NCBI GenBank assembly: GCA_963576475.1
Contig: OY754990.1
Span: 5,857,756-5,921,755 of the forward strand
Direction: 5' to 3'
DNA length: 64,000 nt
Source of the DNA: Molanna angustata
Lineage: Eukaryota > Arthropoda > Insecta > Trichoptera > Molannidae
The notes under the pieces are model-generated. The model was given only the letters and a program-made list of their open reading frames with translations, made no database searches and was not told where the DNA came from. The position numbers and the translations under genes were made by a program. This document shows, piece after piece, positions 43,694-54,707 of this stretch (position 1 is its first letter; the number at the start of each line of letters is the position of its first letter).

Positions 43694-44010
43694 CTAGTTT
43701 TATTCTTGAAAATACAAAGTGAGTTAGACGACGCAATATCCGGAAAAGACTATTCCATAATCTTGCTGATTGTACTTCGAACGACGAGCTGAAAATTCTG
43801 TGTTATGTTCAGGGATGGATAGTGCAGTACGTTTAGCAGATCGGAGTGGAAGTCCTTGATTGGATAAATAATTGAATTTGTTTTTGAGGTACTGTGGCAG
43901 GTTCGGATTAGAGAGAATATTGTACAATAGTGACAAAATGTGTATATTGCGCCGCTGGCATATCTTGGGTCAACAAAGATGATTGCGGTAAGATGATATA
44001 TGATCAAATT
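43694..44010 (-). pseudogene. CR1/Jockey-like LINE RT C-terminus
   Basis: The minus frame reads LLYNILSNPNLPQYLKNKFN, YLSNQGLPLRSAKRTALSIP, EHNTEFSARRSKYNQQDYG and, after a frameshift, SNSLCIFKNKT. This is the usual segment after the RT core in CR1/Jockey ORF2 (short leucine-rich stretch, YL, LR, IP.H.T, LWN, FK). The UTR appears on its downstream side at 43203 and 42535-42650, separated by the insertions described there. Truncated and frameshifted. Confidence 0.7.
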
Positions 44011-44299
44011 TTTTCAACCCAAAGATATATTTTGAAGGCGTTCAAGTTTATTCAGATGCACTTCATTATGCCCGTTTTTGTCGGACAATCATCAGTTATA
44101 TTTATAAATTGAATCAATTAAGTCTCAATTGAGCTTTTTGATGTTATAACATGTTTAATTAAGCCAGACGATGAGACAGATGTTGGTTAATTTATAATAT
44201 TTTTTGTTACCGAAACCAGTAATGTATTTTTTTGTCGTGTGTTGTATTGGCAACACTACAATTGTGATTTTCCTTTAGAAAGTTTCGATGTGAAGAATT
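44011..44299. other. No gene recognised
   Basis: AT-rich spacer between the LINE piece and a MITE fragment. Confidence 0.5.
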
Positions 44300-44600
44300 G
44301 TGTACTGTATACTATTTGCTATGTGATGTGTGCTATGTACGACGTGTTTATTCTACTTTACCGATTATTGACTAAAGTACTCATTCAAATTTTTTCAAAT
44401 TTTGCAAATATGTATATCTGATACTCACTTAGACCCCATTAGATTTTGAAGGATATCTGATCAGTGCTTCTATTTTTTTTTAAATTTCAATGTACAATAA
44501 ACTCAGGAAACTTGAACTTTTTCAAATTGTTAAAAAGGCACACCACTCTCATAAAATGGTATTGCGGAATTGTTTTTGCAGAATTACCCTAGTGAGGAGC
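44300..44600 (+). mobile_element. CTCCTCACTAAC MITE, internal-deleted copy
   Basis: TGCTATGTACGACGTGTTTA, ACTAAAGTACTCATTCAAAT, GATTTTGAAGGATATCTGAT match 26350-26500; the right side retains CCCTAGTGAGGAGCAAAAAT. Middle parts are missing. Confidence 0.7.
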
Positions 44601-44817
44601 AAAAATCTGTTTTGATGCACTTTATTTAGTGAAACAGTGAATTGAAAATGTCTATTTCCAGGTGTTGACATAGTTCATAGGCTGTCTAGTTTAATAATAA
44701 TAATAATAGTAACTTTTATTTAGACGTAAAAAAATATAAAAATTAATACATCTAGTATAAACAAAAAAACAAAAAGTATACATTTTTTTGATAAATTAAT
44801 AAATTCTGGTACAGTTT

Positions 44818-45108
44818 GCCTAGTCTGTCTAGTCTGTCTAGTCTGTCTAGTCTGTCTAGTCTGTCTAGTCTGTCTAGTCTGTCTAGTCTGTCTAGTCTGT
44901 CTAGTCTGTCTAGTCTGTCTAGTCTGTCTAGTCTGTCTAGTCTGTCTAGTCTGTCTAGTCTGTCTAGTCTGTCTGGTCTGTCTAGTCTGTCTAGTCTGTC
45001 TAGTCTGTCTAGCCTGTCTAGTCTGTCTAGTCTGTCTAGTCTGTCTAGTCTGTCTAGTCTGTCTAGTCTGTCTAGTCTGTCTAGTCCGTCTAGTCCGTCT
45101 ATTCTGTC
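44818..45108. repeat. 9-bp minisatellite (CTGTCTAGT)n
   Basis: About 31 units in register, with rare substitutions (GTCTGGTCT, GTCTAGCCT, GTCTAGTCC). As 9 is a multiple of three, both strands stay open: plus reads LSS repeats, minus reads TRQ/RQT repeats (ORF 44720-45295). There is no initiation context or domain around it, so I treat the ORFs as shadows. Confidence 0.97.
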
Positions 45109-45174
45109 GTGTAGTTTGAATTGGATTTTTATATATATTTTTATATATATTTATATTTTTATACGTAATCTTAA

Positions 45175-46085
45175 CAAATATATTGCACACTGGCGGGCTT
45201 ATTGCATTAGGTATTAATACTTCCAACCAACCAGATCTCAAAGTATGGCGAAATTGTGTATGTACATCAACAAAAAAAAATAAACCTAAAAACAAAAAAA
45301 AAGATATATTACACTAACGCTACGTCCTACGTAGGCGATTCAAAGCGAACGCGATTGCGAAGCGATGCGGTGCGGATACAAGCGAATTCAATGCGATGCG
45401 ATGCGACGCGGCGGCTCTGTCCTACGTGTGCGCGAATCGTTCCCTCTGCCGCCAGCTACTGTCATGGATGTACGTATATAAAATACTCAAAAATATTTAT
45501 GGGGGGATACCACAATTTGTATGAAGAATTACGTGATCTTGAATTAATAAATGAGAATTAACATCTTTCCGGGAAACATATCAAAATTTGACATTCGCGC
45601 AAGCGAGAGAAAACTTTGTGTGTTTTGAACAACATCATATTGTAAAATAGCAATAATAAATAAATGTGTTTACTTGTAGTCCCATTAATTTTGCCAAATC
45701 CTAAAATTCGCAGTTCGATAGTAATAATTCTTTTGTCCCATAATATGGGACGTTCATGGACAGAAATTAAAATTTCCGTTTCTGACATGTCAAAAAACAA
45801 TGGCACCGCTATCAATTCGCGCGAAAATATCAAACCAACTGATCGCGTTCGCTTCTCATCGCGACGCGCCGCATCGAAACCAACTCGCGGTCGGTAACGT
45901 AGGACACTTCCATAGTTACCGACTGTTTGTTATTTTCGCGCGGCGCCGCGCCGCTTCGCATTCGCTTTGAATCGCCTACGTAGGACGTCGCGTAAGAGAA
46001 CAGTTAAAACAAAAAAATGAAAACACTTCACATCAAATAAAGGATAGGAAAGAACAAGGAGATGAAATCGGTATCAGGTGTCAGG
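45175..46085 (-). repeat. CR1-like LINE 3' UTR, split by a MITE
   Basis: 45180-45314 is the inverse of the UTR at 21650-21760 (CACACTGGCGGGCTTATTGC, CCAACCAACCAGAT, ATGTACATCAACAAAA). 45996-46085 continues with AAAGAACAAGGAGATGAAAT and CAGGTGTCAGGGATAAAT, the inverse of 21520-21570. The 675 bp between is the TAA-flanked MITE. Confidence 0.7.
45318..45992. mobile_element. TIR element with TAA duplication, 675 bp (Harbinger-like)
   Basis: Left end CGCTACGTCCTACGTAGGCG followed by ATTCAAAGCGAA; right end TTCGCTTTGAATCGCCTACG then TAGGACGTCGCG, its inverse. TAA at 45315-45317 and 45993-45995 is the target duplication. The termini are CpG-rich (repeated GCGATGCG) in an AT-rich region. The ORFs inside (45256-45561 and 45664-45897 plus, 45558-45833 minus) lack recognisable domains, so it is probably non-autonomous. 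TAA duplication suggests PIF/Harbinger. Confidence 0.8.
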
Positions 46086-46650
46086 GATAAATTATTTTTT
46101 TCTTGAAAATGCAAAGTGATTAAGACGTTTTTCTTTTTAATTAATATCATCACATACACATCTTTTTGATACGTAAATAATTAAATTATTAATCTCAATG
46201 TACAAGCACTTGGTTTCAACAAAGGTTAAGTCATCAATAACCAAAGTCTTAATTGATTCGTTACATTTGGTACGAGGCGCATACTTGTTTTTATAATTAA
46301 CCCATCCTTTGTTTGCTAACCAAGTTTGTATACATTTATAAAGAGATAGCAAAGTATGCTTTTTCAATTAACTTGCTCCTTTTTTATTGACTGTACTGCG
46401 TTCATGGGTCGTGTTTTTATTCGCTACATTATTCTTTGTCTGAAATTGATTGACTTTACATAGGTACGTGTTGATACTATCAATAAACGAGTACTTGTTA
46501 ATTAAAAGGGCGCCGTGTTTTAGAGGATAACCAAATGCTCGGATTAACACTGCAGCCAGGTATAAGGGAAACATACCTATTTTATTTATTTGTTTATACA
46601 CTCATACAGTCTGAGATGCAAATAGGTTGTTGACGATATACAATAGAACG
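46086..46650. other. No certain gene; possible decayed LINE coding (minus)
   Basis: A minus frame (46367-46137) reads CNESIKTLVIDDLTFVETKC LYIE in part and lies beside the minus-oriented LINE UTR, so it might be LINE coding sequence joined by an internal deletion. I cannot identify the domain. Confidence 0.3.
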
Positions 46651-46654
46651 GGTT

Positions 46655-46965
46655 ACAACTTTTGAATACGTAGGTGTGGAGATATCTAGTTGTAATGATC
46701 TGTATAAAGAAGTCAAAGAACAGACTAATAAAGCTGCAGTTATCTCCGGATGCATGAGGGACTCTGTTTGGGCCAATAAACATATGCTAGTTGAGAGTAA
46801 GGTCCGAATATATAAAACTTGCATCAGACCCATAATGACTTATGGAGGCAGACACGGTGAGAACAAAACAGAATCCAGAGACATAATCCCCAATGAGGAG
46901 ATCCGCAGAACCTGCAATGTGGAGGATATTGTAAGGTGGATCAGGCAAAGAAGACGATACTGGAG
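46655..46965 (+). pseudogene. RTE-like LINE C-terminus, first part (split by a transposon)
   Basis: Reads TTFEYVGVEISSCNDLYKEV, EQTNKAAVISGCMRDSVW, SKVRIYKTCIRPIMTYGG, then after a short deletion EEIRRTCNVEDIVRWIRQRR and RYWR. The frame is cut exactly by the 856-bp MULE-like element and resumes at 47831. Together they equal the 3720-4225 copy in order. Confidence 0.8.
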
Positions 46966-47821
46966 GATTACATGAAAATTCTTCGAAACACAATTGTTCG
47001 AATGCGCAATTGTACGAATAACAATTTTTCGAAAATCAGTTATCAGAATGACAATTGTCCGAAAGCAAATTATTCGAACTAACATTTGTTGGAAAACCAA
47101 TTGACCGAATTTAATATATTTTTGTGTCAGTATGTTGCCTCCTTTGACATATTTGTTGCCAGTAAAATATATTCGATGAAGACTATTATTACTTGTTGTA
47201 TTATTGTTGGGTACGTATGTTTGCACATTTTTAATAACTGATGTTTGACAGCGCGGGATAGCCTAGTTCGTACACCAGTTTATGTGTATCTACATAGTAT
47301 TCACACCAATTTAGTTATTTTATTTTAATATTATAGTTACTTTTTTAAATATATAATGCAACTGGCTCACGCCAGTCGCAAATACAACTACAAACAAACC
47401 TAACCAATCTATTTTTACCAAAGTTTTGTAGGTTTAGGTTTAAAAAATAGGTGTACATCCTAGGATATCTGACAGCGCGGTGCGTCGCCATGTTGTTTAT
47501 TCCATAGATTTTTATTAAACATAATATACAATGTAGATGTAGTACCTACTCCGTGCAAAAAGTGAGTCATTTGTTTTCGATTCATACAAAATTTTCTAAC
47601 TACGACATCTAGTATATTATAATAAAAATCTATGGTTTATTCCTCTCACAATACTACCAACATGACGTCATAAAAATTCGAACAATTGTAAATTCTGATA
47701 ATTGTGTGTTCGGAAAATTGTTTTTCGAAAAAATGTGATTCGAATAATTGCCATTCGTAAAATTGATTTTCGTAAAATTGAGCATTCGAATAATTGTTTT
47801 TCGAATAATTTTCCTGTCACC
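46966..47821. mobile_element. MULE-like element, 856 bp, inserted in a LINE ORF, 9-bp duplication
   Basis: ATACTGGAG at 46957-46965 is repeated exactly at 47822-47830. Ends GATTACATGAAAATTCTTCG and CGAATAATTTTCCTGTCACC match those at 39332-40319. Interior shared segments include ATATATTTTTGTGTCA and CTACGACAT. It lacks the CTCAATAGAGACGAAG piece that the 39332 copy carries. No transposase. Confidence 0.82.
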
Positions 47822-48010
47822 ATACTGGAGAGATCATGTTAAAAGGATGAATCCAGAAAGGCTGCCAAAGATTGTAAACCGCGAGATACCAGAGGGACGC
47901 CGACCACCTGGAAGACCATCAAAGAGATGAAGGGAGAGCTGGACATCCTCGTCCCAGGACCTGTAAAAACATATCATAGATCTAAAAAAAGAGGAAGAAG
48001 AAGAAGAAAT
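47822..48010 (+). pseudogene. RTE-like LINE C-terminus, second part
   Basis: Continues from 46965: YWRDHVKRMNPERLPKIVNR, EIPEGRRPPGRPSKR, stop, RESWTSSSQDL and the GAAGAAGAAGAAGAA tail ending near 48008. The join is in frame once the 9-bp duplication is counted once, which confirms the insertion model. Confidence 0.8.
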
Positions 48011-49205
48011 CATACAGTTTTTAGAGTATAATTAAAATATTACAATTAGCGGACCCAACAGGATGTTGTCCTGCCCGAACGTTGGCTTACCTGCTATGTA
48101 TTTCACGAAAATGGGATCGGCTGTTTAGAAGTCCAGTGACATGCACACGTTAAATAAGCGCGCGTAAACCAGACGTACATTTTATATGACATGTTTCAGG
48201 AGTGAAATAAATCGTTTGTAGAATTATATGTGTTCATATATTTCATTTTCATGATGGAGTTCTACAAATTAGAAGCCGTCGCAATCAAATTTCAATCTCC
48301 TAAATTTTTTAGGACATTGAACATCGAAGAGATCAATGTCATGGGACCTATTAAAATATTGCGTGATCTACAAGTAGGAGAGTCTTAAGCATTTTTTATT
48401 TATATGTATAAATTAAACGTAATATTTAAGATTGATTTACAATAATTGGGTATGTATGTAATCAGCGTACAGTAATTAATCACGTGGTGCGATTAACATC
48501 AACTCATGGTCAGTTTACTCTATATTCCATTTTGATAGGTCTCTCCCCCACCCCCCTCATCTCAAATATAATTTTATCCCAACTCGTACTTATCATCTTG
48601 CCCCGTACAAGTTACTTTCTGTTTGTTTTGTACCCATCATTCCCCCCCCCCTCCCTTAACGTTATTATTACATGTAGGGTGGGAGAGATTCAATCGTGTA
48701 AAACTGGGACCGACATTCGACGACGGCTCTTCGACGCTACGAATTAAAACGAATGGGTTGTCGCCGACGATAAACTACTCTCAACCAAGTATTCAAAATT
48801 TGTATGGAAAATTTCGAGATTTATCATGAAATGAGTTTTTTTTTAATATTCTTATCAATGGTTGCAAAACATTGCTGTTTGGCAAGAATACCCGCCAGTG
48901 TACAAATTGTGTGTTCAAGAATTAACAAATAAATAACACTTGTATTTCCTTAATACGTCATACAAAAATAATCATTTATTTTTTATTTCATTTTATCGAG
49001 TAGGTACAAACAGTCATATCTACAATGTTAAATAATCATATCTACAATGTCATATCTACGTTGAAAAAATGGTGCAAAAATGCCTTAAAAATTGCGAAAT
49101 CCACATTCAGTAGCAGGGATTACGAACTTTTAATATTTATGTTTATTTTTTTGTTTTTGGGAAATTTACGATATAATAACATTTCTTATTCAGATGTATT
49201 ATTTA
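48011..49205. other. No gene; MITE and LINE end fragments
   Basis: 48745-48840 (AAACGAATGGGTTGTCGCCG, AAGTATTCAAAATTTGTATG) is a minus-oriented MITE end. 48885-48910 (AAGAATACCCGCCAGTGTAC) resembles the LINE UTR end. The remaining sequence is unrecognised. Confidence 0.5.
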
Positions 49206-49832
49206 AAACGAGTGGGTTGTGGCCAATGCTAAACTCCTCACTAACAAGTCACTTCATAAAGTATTCAAATTTTGTATAGAAAATTTTCAGCATTTTCATG
49301 GAATGAGTTTGTTCAATTATTTTTTTTATTTAAATATTTTATTATGATAACTTGATAATTCTTCAATGCTATTTTATGAATGTGATGCCTTTTTATCAAT
49401 TTGAAAATAAAAATTTCAAATATTAAGTTTCCTGAACTTGGGCTCACTTTGAAATATTTGATAGTTAAAAAAATTGAGAAGTACAATTCAGATATCCTTT
49501 AAAATTTAATGGGGGCTAAAGGTGATATCAGACGGTTCATTTTTTGTTCATTCGCATCTTTCACTATTCATTGTTCACTTGAAATGACACGTCTGTATAC
49601 AAAATGAAACAAAAGTGCCGAATGAATTCACTAGTGAACCATTCCGACAATGTTGGATCGGTTCATTTTTGTCAACAGGCATCTTTCACTCGCACTCCGA
49701 ATGAACGAAAAATGAACCGTCTGAACACAGGAATGAACGTTCACTCGAATTCAGTCATTTCGTCTCGACTCCTCTAGCCGACGGACGCGTCATTGATATT
49801 TTTGTTTGTGTTGTATTATTTCACGCGTCAAA

Positions 49833-49926
49833 ATGGTGTCAAAGTGGAATGACCAAAACACTGTGCTGTTTTTGGAGAATTTTAAAAACTATCAGTACCT
49901 ATGGAACTATAAAATAAAAGAATGTA
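49833..49926 (+). pseudogene. MADF (Myb/SANT-like) protein gene, first part
   Basis: ATG at 49833 opens a frame reading MVSKWNDQNTVLFLENFKNY followed by QYLWNYKIKE. The invariant tryptophan near residue 5, the leucine-rich first helix and the LW pair at residues 29-30 fit the beginning of a MADF domain (as in Adf-1), a sequence-specific DNA-binding fold. In transposons such genes partner the Harbinger transposase and bind element ends. The frame is cut after residue 31 by the CACTG element; reading on from 49927 into that element gives only foreign codons before a stop at 49971. The remainder lies at 57372. CCACACATTTCAC-like promoter features are not evident; the start sits 313 bp from the element's left end. 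Confidence 0.7.
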
Positions 49927-50872
49927 CACTGAAAAAATCTAAAGTTAGCAAAGTACCTTTTTGGCTCGGTTAAAGTCATATTGGTAGTTATTAACCAATA
50001 TATGATTAAAAATAACAAAGTTGCACTTGGCTATTATCTAACAATTGAATACTGTTAACGTGTAGTTGGTTACCAATAGCAATGTAAAAAGTCATGTTGG
50101 TAGTTATTGACCTATACATGATTAAAAATAACAAAGTTGCACTTGGTTATTATTTGCGAATATAATACTGTTAGAATGAAGTTGCTTACCAATAGCAATG
50201 TACTTGTTTAAATTTTACCGAGTAACAGGTACCTATACGGACATTTTGTATTTGGCATCTGTCAAATTTGACATTTTATACATAAAAATATTAATATTTC
50301 TCAAATTTGACACGATATATTAAAAAAAATATTATATAAAGTATAATTCTCGCCAAATATGATATGTCACATTAAAAAATGATTAAAGTATAATACTCGT
50401 CAAATTAGACATGTGACACTGAAAAATAATTTAATTAAGTTGAATTAAGATGAGATATTCGTCAAAGATTATCATTATTATTCACAAATATCTTGTGTTA
50501 ATTTGCTAATATTTACATTTGAGATGTAATGTAAAGATGTTTATACTATTTTGATGTTAAAGCTGGATGAATAATAAGAGACCATAATGGGGCAATTAAT
50601 GAATGTAAAGAATGTATTATGTCCAATTATGTCAAGATCATTGATTTGTCAAGATTGGTTTTGTGGTGTTTGGTTTTCTCTGCCCCAATATGGTTATTGT
50701 GTTTAGGTATGTATGTATTAGTTAATATAACTAATATAAATAACTCATAACTTCAATATTAGTTAATGTCAGTTTATAAGATTCACAAATAATAAAATAA
50801 ATATCTACATAAATATGTAACATTAACATACACCCATTTGAAAAGTGTGAGTCAATCGTTTGATATTGGATT

Positions 50873-51262
50873 GTTGTTTAATATTCATGTTGATGCCATG
50901 CTGGGGAAAGCATACAGAATATTAGGCTTTATATGTAGACTAACTATAGCCTACCCATACTATGACCATACACAAATTAAATAAATAGATAATCATTGCA
51001 CTATACTCTCAGCATCATTGAATATCAACTGCTCAACTGTCTGGTCACCTCACTATGATATTAACTAAAGAATATAAGGATTTCAATGGAAATTCAGTGT
51101 GACACAATCAATTAACTTATTCTTTGGAATGAACAGCCTGTGCAGGAGGAGAGAGTTGGCCGTTCTGTTTGTGTTGCTTAAAATCATAAACGGTTAACTT
51201 TATGTCCCAACGATATTAAACAAGTTATATTTTAACACAAATCCTAGAGTAACAAGAAGAAG
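50873..51262 (+). pseudogene. CR1/Jockey-like LINE RT C-terminal fragment
   Basis: Reads VDAMLGKAYRILGFICRLT, then ASLNINCSTVWSPHYD, KFSVTQSINLFF, SLCRRRELAVLFVLLKIING and LNKLYFNTNPRVTRR with stops between. This order (the AxRxLGF helix, the EYNC..VWSPHY segment after the RT core, then LxxRR..L..L.KIING) is the thumb region of CR1/Jockey-type reverse transcriptases. The catalytic FADD-bearing part lies further upstream and is missing. A dead fragment inside the CACTG element. Confidence 0.75.
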
Positions 51263-51774
51263 GGTCAATATGTTATAAGTGTTATCAATATACATATTAT
51301 TAATGTTAACAATGTAGTTTGTGTTAAAACCATAAGGGCTGAATAATCCTGATAGTGAACTATGATAGTAAAAAAAAAAATATTTATATTCAATGAACTT
51401 GTCTGCATACTATATATTTATCAAACCTCATTTAGACTGCAAATACATTTTCTCCATGTGAAAAAAAATAAAACAAAGTAAATATACTTATATCAAAATA
51501 GAGTAAGTATACTCTTGAGGGAATTACTTGAGAATTTTCATCGTGGATGGTTGCATATAGGTGTACAACCTAAGCAAAATACCCAAATTGACGCTCTACG
51601 CAGCCCATGTGATTTCTCAAGTTATTTGCTTATAACTGTAGGCAGTGTGATAATGTATTCATTTTCACCATACTATGCAAGTCTACTAGGACATGGCATA
51701 CTATCCATAGTATGGTTGCAGATCTTTAGATAGGAACAACGCTTTTGTTATTAATACTTGCATGATAATATATT
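51263..51774. other. No gene recognised
   Basis: AT-rich sequence; ORF 51515-51733 has no domain. Likely interior of the CACTG element. Confidence 0.4.
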
Positions 51775-51782
51775 ATATATAG

Positions 51783-52405
51783 CAGGGGTGGCCGACTTGA
51801 TTAGATCCAAGATCTACTGTTTACTGAGGAAGCCCTGTGCGATCTACCAATTACATACTTCTTGAAATTTAAAATGAAACAGCATGGTTCAGTACACAAT
51901 TAAGTAGTATTTTTTAAATTTTATTAAGAGGGAAAACATAAAACTGAAAATTATTCTTAGTAACTACTTGTATATTAGTGTGAGCACTGCGTCTGAGCAT
52001 CTTCCGTTAGATTAGCAAAATCAGGTTTGTAGTTGGAAATTGCTAACCTTAAAGAATCCAGTGTATGAGCGTCTGTCAAGCGAGAACGGTGTTTATTTTT
52101 TGTTTGCTTTGAGTAGGAAAATGCTGACTCACATAAATATGTTGAACCAAAACACAAATGCAATATTGTTCAACACATTTCTTCAAACATGGATATTTCT
52201 CGTTGGAAACCAATGCCCAGAAATCTAGATAAATAAAGTAACGTGACAACGTGAACGTAACGTGATGGGTGCAGCAGTTGGTGATTACGTTGCGCAATCT
52301 GTTCTACGTATTTATGTATGTTTATATTTTTTGCCTTGCCACGATCGACTGGACTAATAGTCGCGATCGACAGATCGATCGCGATCAACCGGTTGGCCAC
52401 CCCTG
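51783..52405 (-). mobile_element. hAT element remnant, 623 bp, perfect 8-bp duplication
   Basis: Left end CAGGGGTGGCCGAC; right end GGTTGGCCACCCCTG, its inverse. ATATATAG lies at 51775-51782 and again at 52406-52413: a perfect 8-bp target duplication, the hallmark of hAT transposons. The interior keeps the end of a transposase on the minus strand (see next entry) and is otherwise deleted. Non-autonomous internal-deletion derivative. Confidence 0.93.
51975..52230 (-). pseudogene. hAT transposase C-terminal dimerisation region (frameshifted)
   Basis: Two minus frames carry the hAT dimerisation domain. Upstream: FWALVSNEKYPCLKKCVEQ (within ORF 52297-52076). Then after a +/-1 frameshift: CFGSTYLCESAFSYSKQTKN, KHRSRLTDAHTLDSLRLAIS, NYKPDFANL (ORF 52163-51975). 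The STYLCESAFS and HRSRLTD..L..LRLA motifs are diagnostic of the GTF2IRD2/ZBED-like hAT group. The frame ends QTQCSH-stop as in full proteins. The RNase-H-like catalytic domain and zinc finger are deleted, so it cannot transpose itself. Confidence 0.88.
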
Positions 52406-52413
52406 ATATATAG

Positions 52414-54105
52414 TATTCTTTAATAAACTCAACATCTCTGCAATCTCTTCCAGCGCATTTAAGATAGCTGCTTCCTCTGGTTTCTAAATATTTTGATTGG
52501 CATGATGTGTCATTCGGAATATAAATAATATATGGATTTTTCACTCAATTGTTATTTATAAAATGTTAAAAGACTATGGGTCGCCATAGAAAGTGCTTGA
52601 AACAGTCGGGGTTGGCTGTTTCAAACTGTTGCAGCACGGATGTTTGCAGTTCCAGTGCAAAATTCTTGTTTACAAAACACTAACCGCTTGAGCAGTCGTA
52701 GCCAAAATGAGCAGTCGGATTGCGGTCGAATTTCGCCGTGTAGCTAAATTCTTAGATTAGTTGTGACAGCAATACACAACTTCTTCAATCTGACCACTAC
52801 AATTGCTAGACTTTCTTTAGGAGAAATACTTTTTCTTATAACGGTGTCCGTTTCCTAATTTTTATTTCATTTTTTATTTCATAAATAAATAAAATATGAA
52901 ATAATATATTTAAAAAAATAAAAAGAACAAAATAAATAAAATTAAATATGAGTCAGTTCTTCATTGACATCAGTTAAAAAGATTTTGTTGTATTTTTCTG
53001 TAATGGATACAAAAGTGTGAAATATTCAGTATTTTCAATGTTGGATGTGCCCATGTAGGTCAGTTATTTTATAGTAGAATAAATAATGTTTCCTCCTCGA
53101 AATCCATATTGCAACTGAATTAACGTTGACAGCGATTGTGTTGCAGTTGAGCACTGCTTCATACTAAGGCAACATACTTTCTGAGTTAAGCAAGTTAGAC
53201 AGCAAATTTTTTTGCAGATGTATACCTATTATTATTTTGATATGCTTGAACTTAATATTCATGATTTTTTCTTTCATTTGTCATTTTAATATTAAAAAAA
53301 ATATCACACTGGCTAACTTGAAAAAATGCGTTTCATTAATTTTAAAACATATTTATTTCGTTGTATTTGGAGCCTGTCACAGGAATGACTTGTATAGTAT
53401 ACTGATAATGATAAAACGATCCTAAAAGAACTACACTTTCATATTACAAAATTGATTTTAAGAAAAAACCTCGGGAACGTAAAACTGTTATAGAAAATTA
53501 GGATCAATTTCTTAACATCATTTCTTGAATTAACACACTGAAAAATAAACAATTTCATTCAATAATAATGTTGACGAATATTGTATTTAGTAAATTTTAA
53601 GGTTAGATTCTACGTTCTATTTGTGTATAAAGCGACATGTCAAATATTTACGTTTCGGTGGTTGATATTGGTGGAATGACCATATATAAAAATGGTATTT
53701 CGTTTTAATATCTACTTATTCTCATGATGGAATACATTAACTACTTTATTTATTAAAATAATTGTTATTTCTTATTTTTTTACATATGTTGCGTTTATTA
53801 AAAATATTCAGATGAATTTATTTACTGGAAAGAACTGAAATGTCTGAAATGATGTTGAAATTTTTTTTTGTTCTGGCAATAATATGTATTACGCGCAACC
53901 GTTTCGCTGTGGTCTTCTGTCTAGTTAGTGTGTTCTATGCTTCTGTCAAAACTCAAAACGACGTGTTTTCTTGTTCAAATATTTTTGTGTCTTGCTGTTT
54001 TGTTTTAAATTGTGTGGTGTAATGGTGTTATTTTTATTATTTAAAAATACCACATCAATGTTGTCAATGTTATCAAATGCCACATCAATGTTCTTGTGGT
54101 TCAAC
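52414..54105. other. No certain gene
   Basis: 52560-52760 is a somewhat GC-richer stretch (GAGCAGTCGTAGCCAAAATG, TTGCGGTCGAATTTCGCCGT) with no ORF; the rest is AT-rich. ORF 53840-54022 is hydrophobic but unsupported. Confidence 0.4.
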
Positions 54106-54402
54106 GGAATTAACGACAATATTGGAAAAATATAAATGGACACCCAGAAGAACCAATGTGTCAATTCTAGACGAGCTTAGGATCGAGGATCGTCTATCGA
54201 CGATATGTTACAGACGTATCCTTCAATTCTTTGGACACATTGCCAGAAGGGAACCAGACTGCCTCGAGAAGCTTGTTGTGATGGGCAGCGTGGAGGGACG
54301 GGGTCTTCGGTGACTGGTGCTCTGCGTTCAGCCAAAAATAGATTGGCATGGAGGCGGGCCATACGTGTGGCGACAGACTACAGCCGCTATCCTCAGTCAT
54401 GA
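54106..54402 (+). pseudogene. RTE-like LINE C-terminus
   Basis: Reads NVSILDELRIEDRLSTICYR, RILQFFGHIARREPDCLEKL, VVMGSVEGRG, and after a frameshift SVTGALRSAKNRLAWRRAIR and a stop after PQS, followed by TGAGGAAAAGGACGA. This is the typical end of an RTE-like ORF (FGHIARR, VEG.R.RGR, then a tryptophan-arginine closing motif). The same closing motif lies at 23440-23545. Part of the load of insertions within the CACTG element. Confidence 0.78.
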
Positions 54403-54707
54403 GGAAAAGGACGAATGATGAAATGGTAAGTTGTACAGTGTGATATCATGCTATTAAATGAATTCAAAGTTGTAAGAAAATAACAGATTAACGCTCGCTC
54501 TACATTTGTTTTTACAGAACTCATTTATGTGTCAACATCAATGGATACCGTCTCATCCCAGATAATACCCGCTTACGATTGTCCACTCAAGTTCACCACT
54601 CTTTCCACATCCATCATAAGTAAGTTAAATAAAATATTTAATTGCAATAAATGTACCTATAGCAAACACTTGATGTATTACTTGCAAATACTTGATTTGT
54701 GGCAGGA

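Noticed and set aside
44720..45295. 191-codon minus ORF with TRQ repeats and 133-codon plus ORF with LSS repeats
   Set aside because: Produced by a 9-bp minisatellite that keeps all three-base registers; no domain or start context.
54518..54619. Exon-like segment (acceptor TTTTTACAG, donor AA|GTAAGT)
   Set aside because: Two frames are open, and joined to the next exon-like segment (55111-55185) neither frame stays open for long; splice-like motifs are expected by chance at this density.
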